Shown: one piece after another, positions 1-9,200 of the stretch
Numbering within the stretch: position 1 is the first letter of the stretch
Layout of the letters: each line of letters starts with the position of its first letter
From: an uncultured Alphaproteobacteria bacterium
GTDB taxonomy: Bacteria > Pseudomonadota > Alphaproteobacteria > Rs-D84
Direction: 5' to 3'
Assembly (NCBI GenBank): GCA_944389515.1
Contig: CALXMQ010000008.1
Location: 1 to 46,970, forward strand
Length of the DNA: 46,970 nt
Translations under genes and position numbers: made by a program
Notes under the pieces: model-generated
Database searches by the model: none
Told to the model about the DNA's origin: nothing
Seen by the model: only the letters and a program-made list of their open reading frames with translations

Positions 1-42
1 ACCAGCCCGAATATGTATTTTTGCCTTGTCTAAGAACTTCAT
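1..42 (-). CDS. obgE: Obg GTPase, N-terminal start only (runs off the left edge)
   Basis: Reading leftward from 42, the first 14 codons give [14 protein letters not shown], the characteristic start of the ribosome-assembly GTPase Obg/CgtA (glycine-rich Obg fold). The rest lies outside the window, so completeness cannot be judged. An AGGA-type ribosome site lies in the 35 bases upstream, which are part of a 77-bp repeat shared with the broken copy at 119-217. The gene is divergent from the tmRNA gene. Identity is from memory of the family start; only 14 residues are visible. Confidence 0.6.
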   Translation of the reverse strand, partial: MKFLDKAKIHIRAG

Positions 43-77
43 CTGTATTCCATTTTTCCTGTTGATGCCGCGTATCC
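1..77. repeat. 77-bp direct repeat, copy 1 (obgE start and its leader)
   Basis: Bases 1-77 are identical to 176-252, offset 175. The repeat holds the first 14 codons of obgE (minus strand) and 35 bp of its leader. It may extend further left beyond the window. Confidence 0.9.
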
Positions 78-118
78 TTGCTAACTTGTTCTAAACTCCG
101 CGCTAATAACGCGCGTCG

Positions 119-217
119 TTAAGAACCGTTACGTGCGGATTCGCGGCGGAAACTGGCACTGCCATTGCCACCGTCACCAGCCCGAATATGTATTTTTGCC
201 TTGTCTAAGAACTTCAT
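119..217 (-). pseudogene. Truncated duplicate of the obgE 5' end
   Basis: A second minus-strand ATG at 217 repeats the obgE start and continues with [14 protein letters not shown], which fits the next part of the Obg domain. It then stops at TAA (119-121) after 32 codons. Full Obg is over 320 residues, so this is a fragment left by a partial tandem duplication, not a working GTPase. A hairpin with 5-bp GC arms (99-103 with 111-115) follows its stop codon and might end its transcript. It could still be translated as a short peptide because its leader is identical to that of the copy at 1-42. Confidence 0.7.
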
Positions 218-252
218 CTGTATTCCATTTTTCCTGTTGATGCCGCGTATCC
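176..252. repeat. 77-bp direct repeat, copy 2
   Basis: Identical to bases 1-77. After 252 the two copies diverge, so the leader upstream of the repeat differs between the two obgE starts. Confidence 0.9.
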
Positions 253-301
253 AATTTTATCTAGTTTTTTGCTTTATTTGTGGTCATTATAACTTAAAAA
301 C

Positions 302-329
302 TTGCATTTGCCACCATAAATATTATAAT
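302..329 (+). promoter_or_regulatory. Promoter of the tmRNA gene
   Basis: A -35 box TTGCAT (302-307), a 16-bp spacer and a perfect -10 box TATAAT (324-329) point to a start near 336, just before the acceptor piece of the tmRNA. Confidence 0.6.
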
Positions 330-336
330 TATTTTT

Positions 337-654
337 GTCGCAAAAGCGATGATGATTCTGAAACCGTTGCGGAATAGTCGTTTTGGACTGGGGGGCGGTA
401 CCCCACAGCTCCACCAATAAAGCATATGGGGCTGACATAGTTTCGACAGGCGCAGTAAAGGCAAACTGGTTGAATCCGACATGGCGTCGTTAAAAGCCGA
501 TTAAAAACTGAATGGCGATAGAATCGCTGCGAACGACAACGTTCGCCTTGCAATGGCTGCCTAACAATGGCGTTTGAATATAATTGGCAATCGTTGATTA
601 TATTCGTTTAGCTGATTGCGGGGTCGGTCGGGTACCCGGCAACAGAAACCCGAC
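337..654 (+). ncRNA. ssrA: Transfer-messenger RNA, circularly permuted two-piece form
   Basis: The RNA rescues stalled ribosomes and tags the nascent protein. The acceptor piece comes first and ends CAGCTCC-ACCA at 406-416. An 11-nt intervening segment follows, then the coding piece begins GGGGCTG at 428. The two 7-mers pair as the acceptor stem (one G-U), with a T-stem at 389-393/401-405. This acceptor-first order is the permutation known in Alphaproteobacteria, where the precursor is cut into two RNAs. The tag reading frame at 526-564 gives AANDNVRLAMAA then TAA; the resume codon is GCT or GCG. The predicted T-loop (394-400, GGCGGTA) is not the usual TTC type. The 5' end is estimated from the promoter. 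Confidence 0.9.
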
Positions 655-659
655 TTTTT
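627..659 (+). terminator. Rho-independent terminator of tmRNA
   Basis: A 7-bp stem GTCGGGT/ACCCGAC (627-633, 648-654) is followed by TTTTT. The same hairpin may form the 3' end of the precursor. Confidence 0.7.
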
Positions 660-690
660 GATTTTTTATATATAACTAAAAAGGTAAAAA

Positions 691-921
691 ATGTTCGGAA
701 AGGTAAAAAAAGTATTCTTTACAGGTATGTTTGGTATTTTGTACATTTCTTTTGTTGCGCAAATCGTTTATGTATTAGGCTGGGTGCCGGGTTTTGATGC
801 TAAGTTAGGCTGGATGGGATTGTTGGCATTTGAATGGTTGGCATTGATTGCGGCACGTTATTTATCAAAACGTTCCAGCAACAGCGTGCAATACAACGGG
901 TATAATGGTCGTCGTCGTTAA
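691..921 (+). CDS. Small two-helix membrane protein of unknown function
   Basis: A 76-residue protein. A hydrophobic segment at about residues 10-32 and a second at about 43-58 suggest two membrane helices, followed by a basic C-terminus ending GRRR. An AAGG ribosome site lies seven bases before the ATG. It follows the tmRNA terminator and has its own terminator at 945-969, so it is probably a single-gene transcript or read-through from tmRNA. I do not recognise the family. Reality as a gene is supported by codon use like its neighbours and by the fit between the two terminators. Confidence 0.65.
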   Translation: MFGKVKKVFFTGMFGILYISFVAQIVYVLGWVPGFDAKLGWMGLLAFEWLALIAARYLSKRSSNSVQYNGYNGRRR

Positions 922-944
922 AACATACGACACACATAAACACC

Positions 945-969
945 AAGTCCCCGTTTGGGGGCTTTTTTA
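945..969 (+). terminator. Terminator after the small membrane protein
   Basis: AAGTCCCC (945-952) pairs with GGGGGCTT (957-964) around a GTTT loop, followed by a T run. Confidence 0.75.
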
Positions 970-974
970 TAGGT

Positions 975-1004
975 CTTGAAAAACAATAAAAAAATTCTTA
1001 TATT
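975..1004 (+). promoter_or_regulatory. Promoter of the lon-like gene, heat-shock-like
   Basis: CTTGAAA at 975-981 matches the sigma-32 -35 element, and TTGAAA (976-981), 17 bp, TATATT (999-1004) also fits sigma-70. The start would fall near 1011, only about three bases before the ATG at 1014, and there is no ribosome site, so the message is probably leaderless or nearly so. Confidence 0.5.
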
Positions 1005-1013
1005 ACAAACACT

Positions 1014-2771
1014 ATGAGAAACTATATTTTACCTTTTCGTGATTTAGTTGTACACCCCGGTCTGGCGGTGCCAATTTATGTTGATAACCCACTGTCTGTG
1101 GCATGTATAGAAGCCGCAACCAAAGATAATCAGCAGTTGATTATAACGCCACAACGCAGTTGGTCTTATCCGACTGGGGCGGATGATTTATATAATGTTG
1201 GCACAATCGGTGATATCGCCCAGGTTTTACGTATGCCAGATGGCGCATTACACGCAATTATTCGCACAACTGGGGTTGTAAATTTATCAAACATCAGTGT
1301 TGATTCTGGTATCTTTACCGCGGACACCACCCCAATACAAATGGAAAATGATGATGCGTTTGACCAAACAATCGCATTACGTGATAAAATTGCTGAAAAT
1401 TTACAGTCGTTATCTGTGACACGCAAATTCAAATTAGATAAATTGCGTGCAATCATCCAAAATTATCCAATGGCGGCGTTTGTGGATTCTGTGATGCAAT
1501 CTACTGAAATAGATACAGATGATGCAGTGCGTATTTTGCGTACACCGTCATGGCGTGAAAAACTGATGATTTTATTGGAACGTATCAATTTAATCGCAGA
1601 AACAGCAAAAATTGAAAATTCTATCAATCGTCGAATTCAGCAACAAATGGAAAATGGACGCCGGGACGCAATTTTACAAGAAAAAATGCGCGCCATACAA
1701 CGCGAAATGGGCGACGACAGTGAAGAAGTTGATACAGAAAACCTGCGTAAACGTATTGAACGGTCTGCCATGCCCCAGGACGCCAAAGAAAAGGCTTTGT
1801 CTGAGTGGAAACGTATGCGCAGCATGTCGCCAATGTCAAACGAAGGCGGTTTGCTAAAAACATATATCGAAGAATTATTGGCCATGCCATGGGACAAATC
1901 TGACAACGCACCGATTGATTTGAAAACAGCACGTGCAGTACTGGATTCAGAGCATTCTGGGATGCAGGGTGTCAAAGAACGCATACTGGAACATATTGCT
2001 GTTATGAAAAAGACCGGTGGTAATCACGGCAGTATTTTATGCTTTGTCGGCGCACCTGGTGTTGGTAAAACGTCGTTGTGTAAATCTATTGCTGCGGCGT
2101 TGGGGCGCAAATATCAGCGTATATCATTGGGTGGAATTTCTGACGAAGCACATTTTCGTGGTCATCGCAAAACATATATTGGTGCACAAACGGGGCGTAT
2201 TATGGATGCGCTGAAACGCTGTAAAGCCAATAATCCTGTAATTGTTTTGGATGAAATTGATAAAATGGGGCGTGATTGGCGCGGGGATCCAGAATCTGCA
2301 TTATTAGAAATTTTAGATCCAGAACAAAACAAAACATTTCGTGACCATTATTTGGAAGTTGATTTTGACCTGTCGAACGTTTTATTTATTGCAACAGCAA
2401 ACAGTTTGAACATGTCTAATGCATTAAAAGACCGTATGGAAATTATCGAAATTCCAGGTTACAGCGAAGATGAAAAAGTTCAAATTGCACGCGAACACTT
2501 GATTAAACGTGCGGCAAGTGATACAGGATGGAATCCTGAAAATATTATTATCAGTGATGATGCGTTACGACATTTAATTCGTGATTACACATCCGAAGAT
2601 GGGGTGCGTGAATTGCAACGTGAATTGACGGCTTTATTACGTCGTACGTTATTGGAACATGATTGCGAAGATGTAAAAACTGAATTTACACCACAAAAAA
2701 TAGATGAATTATTATCTGTGCGTAAATCTGCAACGTTATCTAAACGTATTGGGTTTGGTGCACGTGCATAA
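1014..2771 (+). CDS. Lon-type AAA+ ATPase lacking the S16 protease domain
   Basis: A 585-residue protein that matches Lon from its start (LPFRDLVVHPGLAVPIYV, substrate-binding N-domain) through the coiled-coil linker and the AAA+ module: Walker A GAPGVGKT near residue 345, Walker B VIVLDEIDKM, and the sensor region SNVLFIATAN. Lon is normally near 780-800 residues with a Ser-Lys protease domain after the ATPase. Here the protein ends SKRIGFGARA, about where the protease domain should begin, and tsaB starts 14 bases later, so the domain is absent, not frameshifted. It should still bind and remodel proteins using ATP but cannot cleave them as known Lon does. It may work as an unfoldase or with another Lon elsewhere in the genome. 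The promoter looks heat-inducible. Confidence 0.9.
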   Translation: MRNYILPFRDLVVHPGLAVPIYVDNPLSVACIEAATKDNQQLIITPQRSWSYPTGADDLYNVGTIGDIAQVLRMPDGALHAIIRTTGVVNLSNISVDSGIFTADTTPIQMENDDAFDQTIALRDKIAENLQSLSVTRKFKLDKLRAIIQNYPMAAFVDSVMQSTEIDTDDAVRILRTPSWREKLMILLERINLIAETAKIENSINRRIQQQMENGRRDAILQEKMRAIQREMGDDSEEVDTENLRKRIERSAMPQDAKEKALSEWKRMRSMSPMSNEGGLLKTYIEELLAMPWDKSDNAPIDLKTARAVLDSEHSGMQGVKERILEHIAVMKKTGGNHGSILCFVGAPGVGKTSLCKSIAAALGRKYQRISLGGISDEAHFRGHRKTYIGAQTGRIMDALKRCKANNPVIVLDEIDKMGRDWRGDPESALLEILDPEQNKTFRDHYLEVDFDLSNVLFIATANSLNMSNALKDRMEIIEIPGYSEDEKVQIAREHLIKRAASDTGWNPENIIISDDALRHLIRDYTSEDGVRELQRELTALLRRTLLEHDCEDVKTEFTPQKIDELLSVRKSATLSKRIGFGARA

Positions 2772-2784
2772 CAAGGGGTGCGAT

Positions 2785-3324
2785 ATGATTTTAGTTATAA
2801 ATACATCTGGCCCAGGATTAGATTTCGTATTAAATGATGTAACTAAGCACGTGGATACAGATAAACAATCTGTTGCCTTGGCCACAGAAACAGAAAAATT
2901 CATCCAAGAAAATGGCGCAAAATGGACTGATTTATCCGCGATTGGCGTTATTGTTGGTCCCGGCAGTTTCACAGGAATTCGTCTGGGGATTGCATATGCA
3001 AAAGGTTTGGCCATGGGATTAAACATACCTGTTGTTCCAGTAAATGCATTTGAATTATATTTGTATGATGCGCCTGATGCGTTTGTTGCGATTGATTCTG
3101 GGCGTGGTGATTTTTTCGTTGCGTCTGAAAAATTAGAACCATGCACCATGACGATTGATGAAGTTGAAATCAAACAAATGGATTGTCCACGCACCGTTGG
3201 ACATAAACCGTTTAATTTACGTAATGCGGTATCCATTGTGAACACCAAATTAAAACTGGGGGCTGATGAACCTGTGATACCGATGTATTTGCGCCCCAGT
3301 TATGCAGAACAAAATAAAAAATAA
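2785..3324 (+). CDS. tsaB: tRNA t6A37 biosynthesis protein TsaB
   Basis: TsaB is the non-catalytic partner of TsaD in making N6-threonylcarbamoyladenosine at position 37 of ANN-decoding tRNAs. The start MILVINTSGPGLDF and the motif GPGSFTGIRLG (about residues 62-72) are typical of the ASKHA-fold family. At 179 residues it is shorter than the usual 220-230, mainly in the C-terminal half. The start at 2785 is chosen over the upstream ATG at 2704 because it has a good ribosome site (AAGGGG, 2774-2779) and the family's conserved first residues. It follows the lon-like gene by 13 bases and abuts rimI. Confidence 0.9.
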   Translation: MILVINTSGPGLDFVLNDVTKHVDTDKQSVALATETEKFIQENGAKWTDLSAIGVIVGPGSFTGIRLGIAYAKGLAMGLNIPVVPVNAFELYLYDAPDAFVAIDSGRGDFFVASEKLEPCTMTIDEVEIKQMDCPRTVGHKPFNLRNAVSIVNTKLKLGADEPVIPMYLRPSYAEQNKK

Positions 3325-3711
3325 ATGTTTGACGCAGTGGCAAATCTTCACCATTTATGTTTTCCACACAAACCGTGGTCGGCGGATGATTTTGCAGATT
3401 TGAAAAAGTCAGGATGCGATATTATCGCCAGTCAAAACGGTTTTGTTGTCTGGCGCTTGGTTGCGGATGAAGCAGAAATTATAACTGTTGGTGTTCATCC
3501 AGATGCACGTCGTGGTGGAATCGCCGCAGCAATGTTGACATTGGTTGAAAACGATGTAAAAAAGCGTGGTGGTAAAAAAATATTTTTAGAAGTTGCAGAA
3601 AACAACCGCCCTGCCCGTGTGTTATATGAACGTAATGGTTTTACACAAATTGGTATTCGACCAAAATATTATGATGGCGTTGATGCTGTTTTGATGGAGA
3701 AAAAATTATGA
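3325..3711 (+). CDS. rimI: GNAT N-acetyltransferase, RimI type
   Basis: A 128-residue GNAT-fold acetyltransferase. The acetyl-CoA pyrophosphate-binding loop reads VHPDARRGGIAAAML (about residues 56-70), followed by VAENNRPARVLYERNGF, the usual RimI C-terminal signature. RimI acetylates the N-terminus of ribosomal protein S18 in E. coli. Its ATG directly follows the tsaB stop codon, and the tsaB-rimI pairing is common in bacteria, which supports the call. The substrate here is inferred only from the family. Confidence 0.85.
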   Translation: MFDAVANLHHLCFPHKPWSADDFADLKKSGCDIIASQNGFVVWRLVADEAEIITVGVHPDARRGGIAAAMLTLVENDVKKRGGKKIFLEVAENNRPARVLYERNGFTQIGIRPKYYDGVDAVLMEKKL

Positions 3712-4787
3712 ATTACATCCCCAGCAATGCAGAAATAATTCAAAGAATTCCAAAATCTGATTCTGCGCCGTATGGTTGTGTTACTGTGAATCAAGTTCCT
3801 GTACAGCGTCCTGCGTTGGTTGCGTTTGGTGGCGAATTGACCACAAACGCCCAGGCTGCAAATTCATATGCAAAAATGCTGGCAACACTGTTGGATGAAA
3901 ACAACGTAAATGATGTTGATGTTTATTCTGTAATATACAAATTTGGTTCACGTGATGCGATACTGGAACGCGCCGAACAATTTCGTATTGCCGGGCGCCG
4001 TATACGCGCAATGCCGCACCCGTTACAACGTGCCGAGCAAAATAAAATTATACATATAATGCGTAAAAATGAACCTGTGCCACAATATGTTCAACAATTA
4101 TTTGATATATTGTTACGACCACGCATTGTAAATCCAGACGGCACAAAAATAGACACAAATGACGCAATTACAAATATCAGAAAGATAAAATTTTATGCAC
4201 ATTGTCATGGTGCGTCGACTATCTGGCAAATGGCAAATTTAATGCACGATGAAATGTTGCGCATTGGATATTCCATCAGTGATATTCAAAAAATTCAACA
4301 TGAATTATTGGTTGTTCAACACAGTCCTATTGCGCCACTGACACAACAAAAGTTTTTTACTGTTTCATTTGCATCAGCCGAAGATACCATGATGCATCAC
4401 CATAATAATTTCTTTGCGGATTGGTTTAATGAAAATTCTGCTGATGTTGTACCATGCTATTTTGGACCACGTTATGGCAATGTTTTTATCGCTGGTCGAT
4501 TAAAAGCATTATCGTTCAAAGAACATGATAATAAAGGATTATTACAATCTGATGAAGATGTTTGGCCACTGACAGATGATGGTAAAATTATTTTTGCCGC
4601 CGAACGCAATGCCATTGTTCGTGGTGTTATGGGCGCAACAAATGGCACATCAACAACAAATGTACAAAAATTAGTTGACGGCAATGGGGTTGATTTTAAT
4701 CAACTGAAAGAAAACGGTGATGGATTATATAAATTTATGATAAACGATTTGCGTCAACAAAATTCAAAACACGGACATCAAAAATAA
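3708..4787 (+). CDS. Conserved-looking protein of unknown function
   Basis: A 359-residue soluble protein overlapping rimI by four bases (ATGA), so translation is coupled and it belongs to the lon-tsaB-rimI transcript. No signal peptide or membrane helix is seen. The segment KIKFYAHCHGASTIWQMANL around residue 160-180 has a strand-turn-helix shape like the nucleophile elbow of alpha/beta hydrolases, but with CHGAS in place of G-x-S-x-G, so a hydrolase role is only a guess. A histidine cluster (MMHHHNNF) follows. The gene runs 53 bases into the convergent helicase gene. I do not recognise the family. Confidence 0.75.
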   Translation: MNYIPSNAEIIQRIPKSDSAPYGCVTVNQVPVQRPALVAFGGELTTNAQAANSYAKMLATLLDENNVNDVDVYSVIYKFGSRDAILERAEQFRIAGRRIRAMPHPLQRAEQNKIIHIMRKNEPVPQYVQQLFDILLRPRIVNPDGTKIDTNDAITNIRKIKFYAHCHGASTIWQMANLMHDEMLRIGYSISDIQKIQHELLVVQHSPIAPLTQQKFFTVSFASAEDTMMHHHNNFFADWFNENSADVVPCYFGPRYGNVFIAGRLKALSFKEHDNKGLLQSDEDVWPLTDDGKIIFAAERNAIVRGVMGATNGTSTTNVQKLVDGNGVDFNQLKENGDGLYKFMINDLRQQNSKHGHQK

Positions 4788-6021
4788 CATCACGTGGGCG
4801 CAATGGTGATGCAATATGCATATCAGATGCATTGCGTGTGCGCGATAACGCAACATATGTTTGACCATGTGCAAATGCGCCACGTGAAATATCAACAATC
4901 ACACTGTCTAATGTTTTTCCTTGGGCTTTGTGTATTGTCATGGCATACCCCAGGTTTAATGGGAATTGTTTGAAACTGCCCACTTCATTTTCTTGTAATC
5001 TGTCGTTTTCATCGCGTATGTATTCTATTTTTTGCCATGTTTCAGGTTTTACCGTTACAACGTCATGTGATTTGTTTAATAATTCAACCGTAATTTCACG
5101 TGCCGCCAAATTTCGCACAATACCCATCGAACCGTTGTGCCATTTATCGCCATTTTTAACAAATACGACCAATGCCCCAACCTTTAACGTTAAATTCATT
5201 GGCGCCGGAACATCACGTTCAGAAAACGTGCCAGATAATTCACCTGGATATGTTATTTCTGGGGCGTTTATTTGATTTAATCGTGATGCATTTATACGTT
5301 CTGCAACCGCACGAAATGGCGTAATAATTACCGCATTTTCCAAACGTGATGTATCTGTGATTTTACAATTATTAAAAAAGTTTAATGCACTGGTATCATT
5401 ATTACGTAACCGACGCAGGTTATTTAGTAAATCTGCATCACTTTGACGATACACTAAATCAAAGTCATATCGCATAAAATTTGCACGTTGGTACACATTA
5501 CTGTCAAAAAAATATGCGTTATCATATCCATATTCTGCACGATAATAATCCATGGCATCACGTGTTATTACCGGTGGTAATTGAAATAAATCCCCAATGG
5601 CAACAACCTGTAATCCACCAAAAGGCGCGTTATTATGGCGCGCCATGCGTGATAATATATCAATGGCATCTAATAAATCTGGGGCAACCATTGATATTTC
5701 ATCAATTATCAAAACATCAGCCGCGTTTAAGATATTTCTTGGTTTTGCCTTTAATTTTAATAATTCAGGCATTATAAAATCACGTGGTTGTATTTGAAAC
5801 AAAGAATGAATCGTTTGTCCACCAACATTTAATGCCGATACCGCCGTCGGACATGCGCATATAATACGCTTTTTAGATGCACTTTTCAGATAATTTACAA
5901 ATGTTGATTTACCGGTTCCGGCCTGGCCCAGAATCAACAAATTAGAATTTGTACGTTCAATGGTATTAAACGCTGTTGTTTGTATATCACTTAAAATCTG
6001 TACCAATTCCGCCATGGCCAT
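4735..6021 (-). CDS. Pif1/RecD-like superfamily 1B DNA helicase
   Basis: A 428-residue ATP-dependent helicase. Walker A GQAGTGKST is at residues 32-40, Walker B is VLIIDEISMV, motif III is GDLFQLPPV, and the C-terminus has GYAMTIHKAQGKTLD and TYVALSRTR, matching motifs V and VI of Pif1/RecD2-type enzymes. Such helicases move 5' to 3' on single strands and clear difficult DNA structures. The start at 6021 (MAMAELV) is chosen over the in-frame start at 6078 because the family normally begins close to Walker A and the extra residues are hydrophobic and leader-like. It is divergent from the tRNA gene and overlaps the preceding convergent gene at its end. Confidence 0.9.
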   Translation of the reverse strand: MAMAELVQILSDIQTTAFNTIERTNSNLLILGQAGTGKSTFVNYLKSASKKRIICACPTAVSALNVGGQTIHSLFQIQPRDFIMPELLKLKAKPRNILNAADVLIIDEISMVAPDLLDAIDILSRMARHNNAPFGGLQVVAIGDLFQLPPVITRDAMDYYRAEYGYDNAYFFDSNVYQRANFMRYDFDLVYRQSDADLLNNLRRLRNNDTSALNFFNNCKITDTSRLENAVIITPFRAVAERINASRLNQINAPEITYPGELSGTFSERDVPAPMNLTLKVGALVVFVKNGDKWHNGSMGIVRNLAAREITVELLNKSHDVVTVKPETWQKIEYIRDENDRLQENEVGSFKQFPLNLGYAMTIHKAQGKTLDSVIVDISRGAFAHGQTYVALSRTRNASDMHIASPLRPRDVIFDVRVLNFVDANRLS

Positions 6022-6106
6022 TATATTGACACAGGTATCCAGAAAAATAAAGCGGATAATAAAAATTACTTGCAACAAATGATAAATAATATATAATGGC
6101 GTCCGT

Positions 6107-6183
6107 GGGTTAGTAGCTCAGTTGGTTAGAGCGGAGCGCTCATAACGCTTTGGTCGTGGGTTCAAGTCCTACCTAACCCACCA
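6107..6183 (+). tRNA. tRNA-Met (anticodon CAT), elongator type
   Basis: A 77-nt cloverleaf including an encoded CCA. Acceptor stem GGGTTAG/CTAACCC, D-arm GCTC/GAGC, anticodon stem GAGCG/CGCTT with loop CTCATAA, and T-arm around GTTCAAG are all visible; the anticodon CAT is at 6141-6143. The G1-C72 pair argues against initiator tRNA. A lysidine-modified tRNA-Ile(CAT) cannot be excluded from sequence alone. Confidence 0.93.
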
Positions 6184-6195
6184 CATAATAAAATG

Positions 6196-6216
6196 CACGC
6201 CGATGGCGTGTTTTTT
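6196..6216 (+). terminator. Terminator after tRNA
   Basis: CACGCC (6196-6201), GAT loop, GGCGTG (6205-6210), then TTTTTT. Confidence 0.75.
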
Positions 6217-6283
6217 ATTGTCACAAAAAATATTTTTTATTTTGCGGTTGCCCCAGCATGGTATTTTTTGCTATCGTCGTGGC

Positions 6284-9200
6284 ATGGAAAATCAATTCGT
6301 TCATCTTCGTACGCATTCGCGCATATCTATTGGTGCGGGCACATTAAAAATCAAGGAAATACCCGAATTATGCAAGGCATATGGGATGACTGCATGTGCA
6401 CTGACTGATACAAATATGATGTCTGGGTGTGCTGAATTTTCCGATGTTATGCCTAAAAATAAAATACAACCAATTATTGGCACAGAAATCACGTTAAATC
6501 AGCATAATGTTGACCCAAAAATATTACGCGCTGATTCGTTATCACGCATTGTATTATTGGCACAAAATCATGATGGTTATTTGAATCTGTGTGAACTTAG
6601 CCGTATTATGTATATGCGCGAAGAAAATCATCATCTGGGGCCGTATATTACATTTGATGAACTGGCATCACACAATAATGGATTGATATGTTTGTCAGGC
6701 GCACACACTGGCCCAATCGGCATGGCATTGATAAATAACCAAGAAGGATTGGCATCACAATATGCAGACCGTTTTTTAGAAATTTTTGGCGACCGTTTTT
6801 ATATAGAAATCCAACGCCACGGTTTATCAGAAGAAATCAAAACAGAACCAGGATTCTTGAAAATCGCCCAAGATAAAAACATACCGATTGTCGCAACAAA
6901 TGATGTAGAATTTGCCACAGCTAAAAATTATGAGGCCGAAGATGCACTGAGTTGTGTATTAGGCCAAACCAAGGTTATTGACCCAGACCGGCCACGTAAA
7001 TCATCAGAACAATATTTCAAAACAGCTGATGAAATGTCTGAACTGTTTTCTGATTTACCCGAAGCGATTCAAAATACAATAAACATCGCAAACAGATGTG
7101 GTTTTATGGTCAACGTACATGAAAAACCATTGTTGCCACGATTTGGTGATGACTTTGAACAAGAATGCCAAATGCTGCGCGATAATACGATGGCTGGGTT
7201 GGCAAAAAATTTAGCCCAACATGGTATCACAGATACGCAACCATATTATGAACAGGCCGAATTTGAATTGGGCGTTATCATAAATATGGGATTTCCTGGA
7301 TACTTTTTAATCGTTGCAGATTATATTGATTGGTGCCGGCGCAATGATATTATGACCGGGCCTGGACGTGGTTCTGGGGCTGGGTCTATTGTTGCATGGT
7401 CGTTGGGTATTACCCATGTAAACCCATTGCAATATGGATTACTGTTTGAACGATTCTTGAATCCAGATCGTATATCAATGCCGGATTTTGACGTTGACTT
7501 TGAACCAACCGGCATTGAACGCGTATTGGCATATATATGTGATAAATACGGTCATGATTCTGTATGCAGAATCATTACGTTCGGCAGTTTACAGGCACGT
7601 GGCGCAATCCGTGATATTGGGCGCGTGTACGGAATACCGTATTCTAAATCTGACCGGTTATCAAAACTGATTCCCCAAGATGCAAAAACATTAAAAGATG
7701 CGGTTGACGCATCCCCAGAAATACAATCTGTTCTGGCAACTGACGAAGATATGAACAAGGTTGTTTCCATCGCCGAAGAATTAGAAGGGTCTTTGCGTAA
7801 TTTGGGTCAGCATGCATGTGGTGTTGTTATTGGTGACAGACCAACAACAAAAATTGCACCTGTATATCGTGATCCTGCGAACGCGTTGCCGTCATGCCAA
7901 TTTGACGGGCATTATCTGGAATCGTCTGGATTGATTAAATTTGACTTTTTAGGGTTGGAAACGTTGGCAATATTAAAATATGCCATAAAATTGATTCAGC
8001 AAACACGTGGTGTAAATATCGATTTAGACAAAATACCAACTGACGATGAAAAAACAATGAAACTGTGGCAATCTGGTCAAACCGAAGGCATATTCCAATT
8101 CGATGCCCCGTTTGTTCAGCAAACTTTGCGTAAAATGCATCCGACCAGTTTCTTGGAAATTTCGGCATTAAACGCATTAAATCGACCTGGGCCAATCGCA
8201 TTTATTCCACAATTTATTGCCCGTATGCATGGCGAAGAAAAAATTGAATATGTGCATCCACGTGCGGAACCTATATTAAAAGAAACGTACGGTATTATTG
8301 TATACCAAGAACAAGTTATGCAACTGACCCGTGTGCTGGCCGGGTTTACACGTGGCCAATCAGATAACGTGCGTAAAGCAATGGGTAAAAAAATTGCAAA
8401 AATGTTGGATGAATTAGAAGGAAAATTCTATGACGGTTGCGAAAAAGAACAAACGCTGAATCGTGACCAGGCAAAAGCACTGTGGGAACAATTCAAAGAA
8501 TTTGCAAAATATGCCTTTAATAAATCACATGCGGTGGCGTATTCTATTGTTGCAAACCAATGCGCGTATTTAAAGGCAAACTATACCCCAGAATTTTTAG
8601 CCGCATCCATGTCCAGCAATTTGAACGATACAGATCAACTGGCGTTGTTTGTGGATGATGCAAAATCAAATTTTGGTATTCAAATTGTCGCACCAGATAT
8701 AAATGAAAGTGAATCTTTGTTCACTGTACGCAATGGCAAAATTATTTATGCATTGGCCGCGATAAAGGGTGTTGGCACGGTTGCAACAGATGCGATTGTT
8801 GCCGAACGCCGGGCAAATGGTAAATTCAAAAACTTGACTGATTTTGCAAAACGATGCGCAACCATAGTCAACAAGCGTATTTTAGAAGCTTTTGCCAAGG
8901 TTGGGGTTTTAGATTCGCTGGAACCGAATCGCGCGGCAATATTTATGAACGCGGATGCAATATTATCTTATGCATCTAAATCACGCGAAGGTGCAAATTC
9001 TTTATCTTTGTTTGCAAACACAATCGAAGATGATGTCGCCGAAGACAGACTGCGTAAAAATTTACCAAACACATCGCCATGGACATTTGCACAACGATTA
9101 GAAAATGAATTATCAGCATTGGGATTTTATATTTCTGCACATCCACTGGATCAATACAAACATTTAATAAATCGTGCAAAATTAGCCACCAGTGCCACAT

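Noticed and set aside
2704-2784. Upstream start for TsaB
   Set aside because: It would add 27 unrelated residues inside the lon-like gene; the start at 2785 has the ribosome site and the family's first residues.
2740-2785. A recent frameshift as the cause of the short Lon
   Set aside because: There is no room for a protease domain before tsaB in any frame, so the domain is deleted and not shifted.
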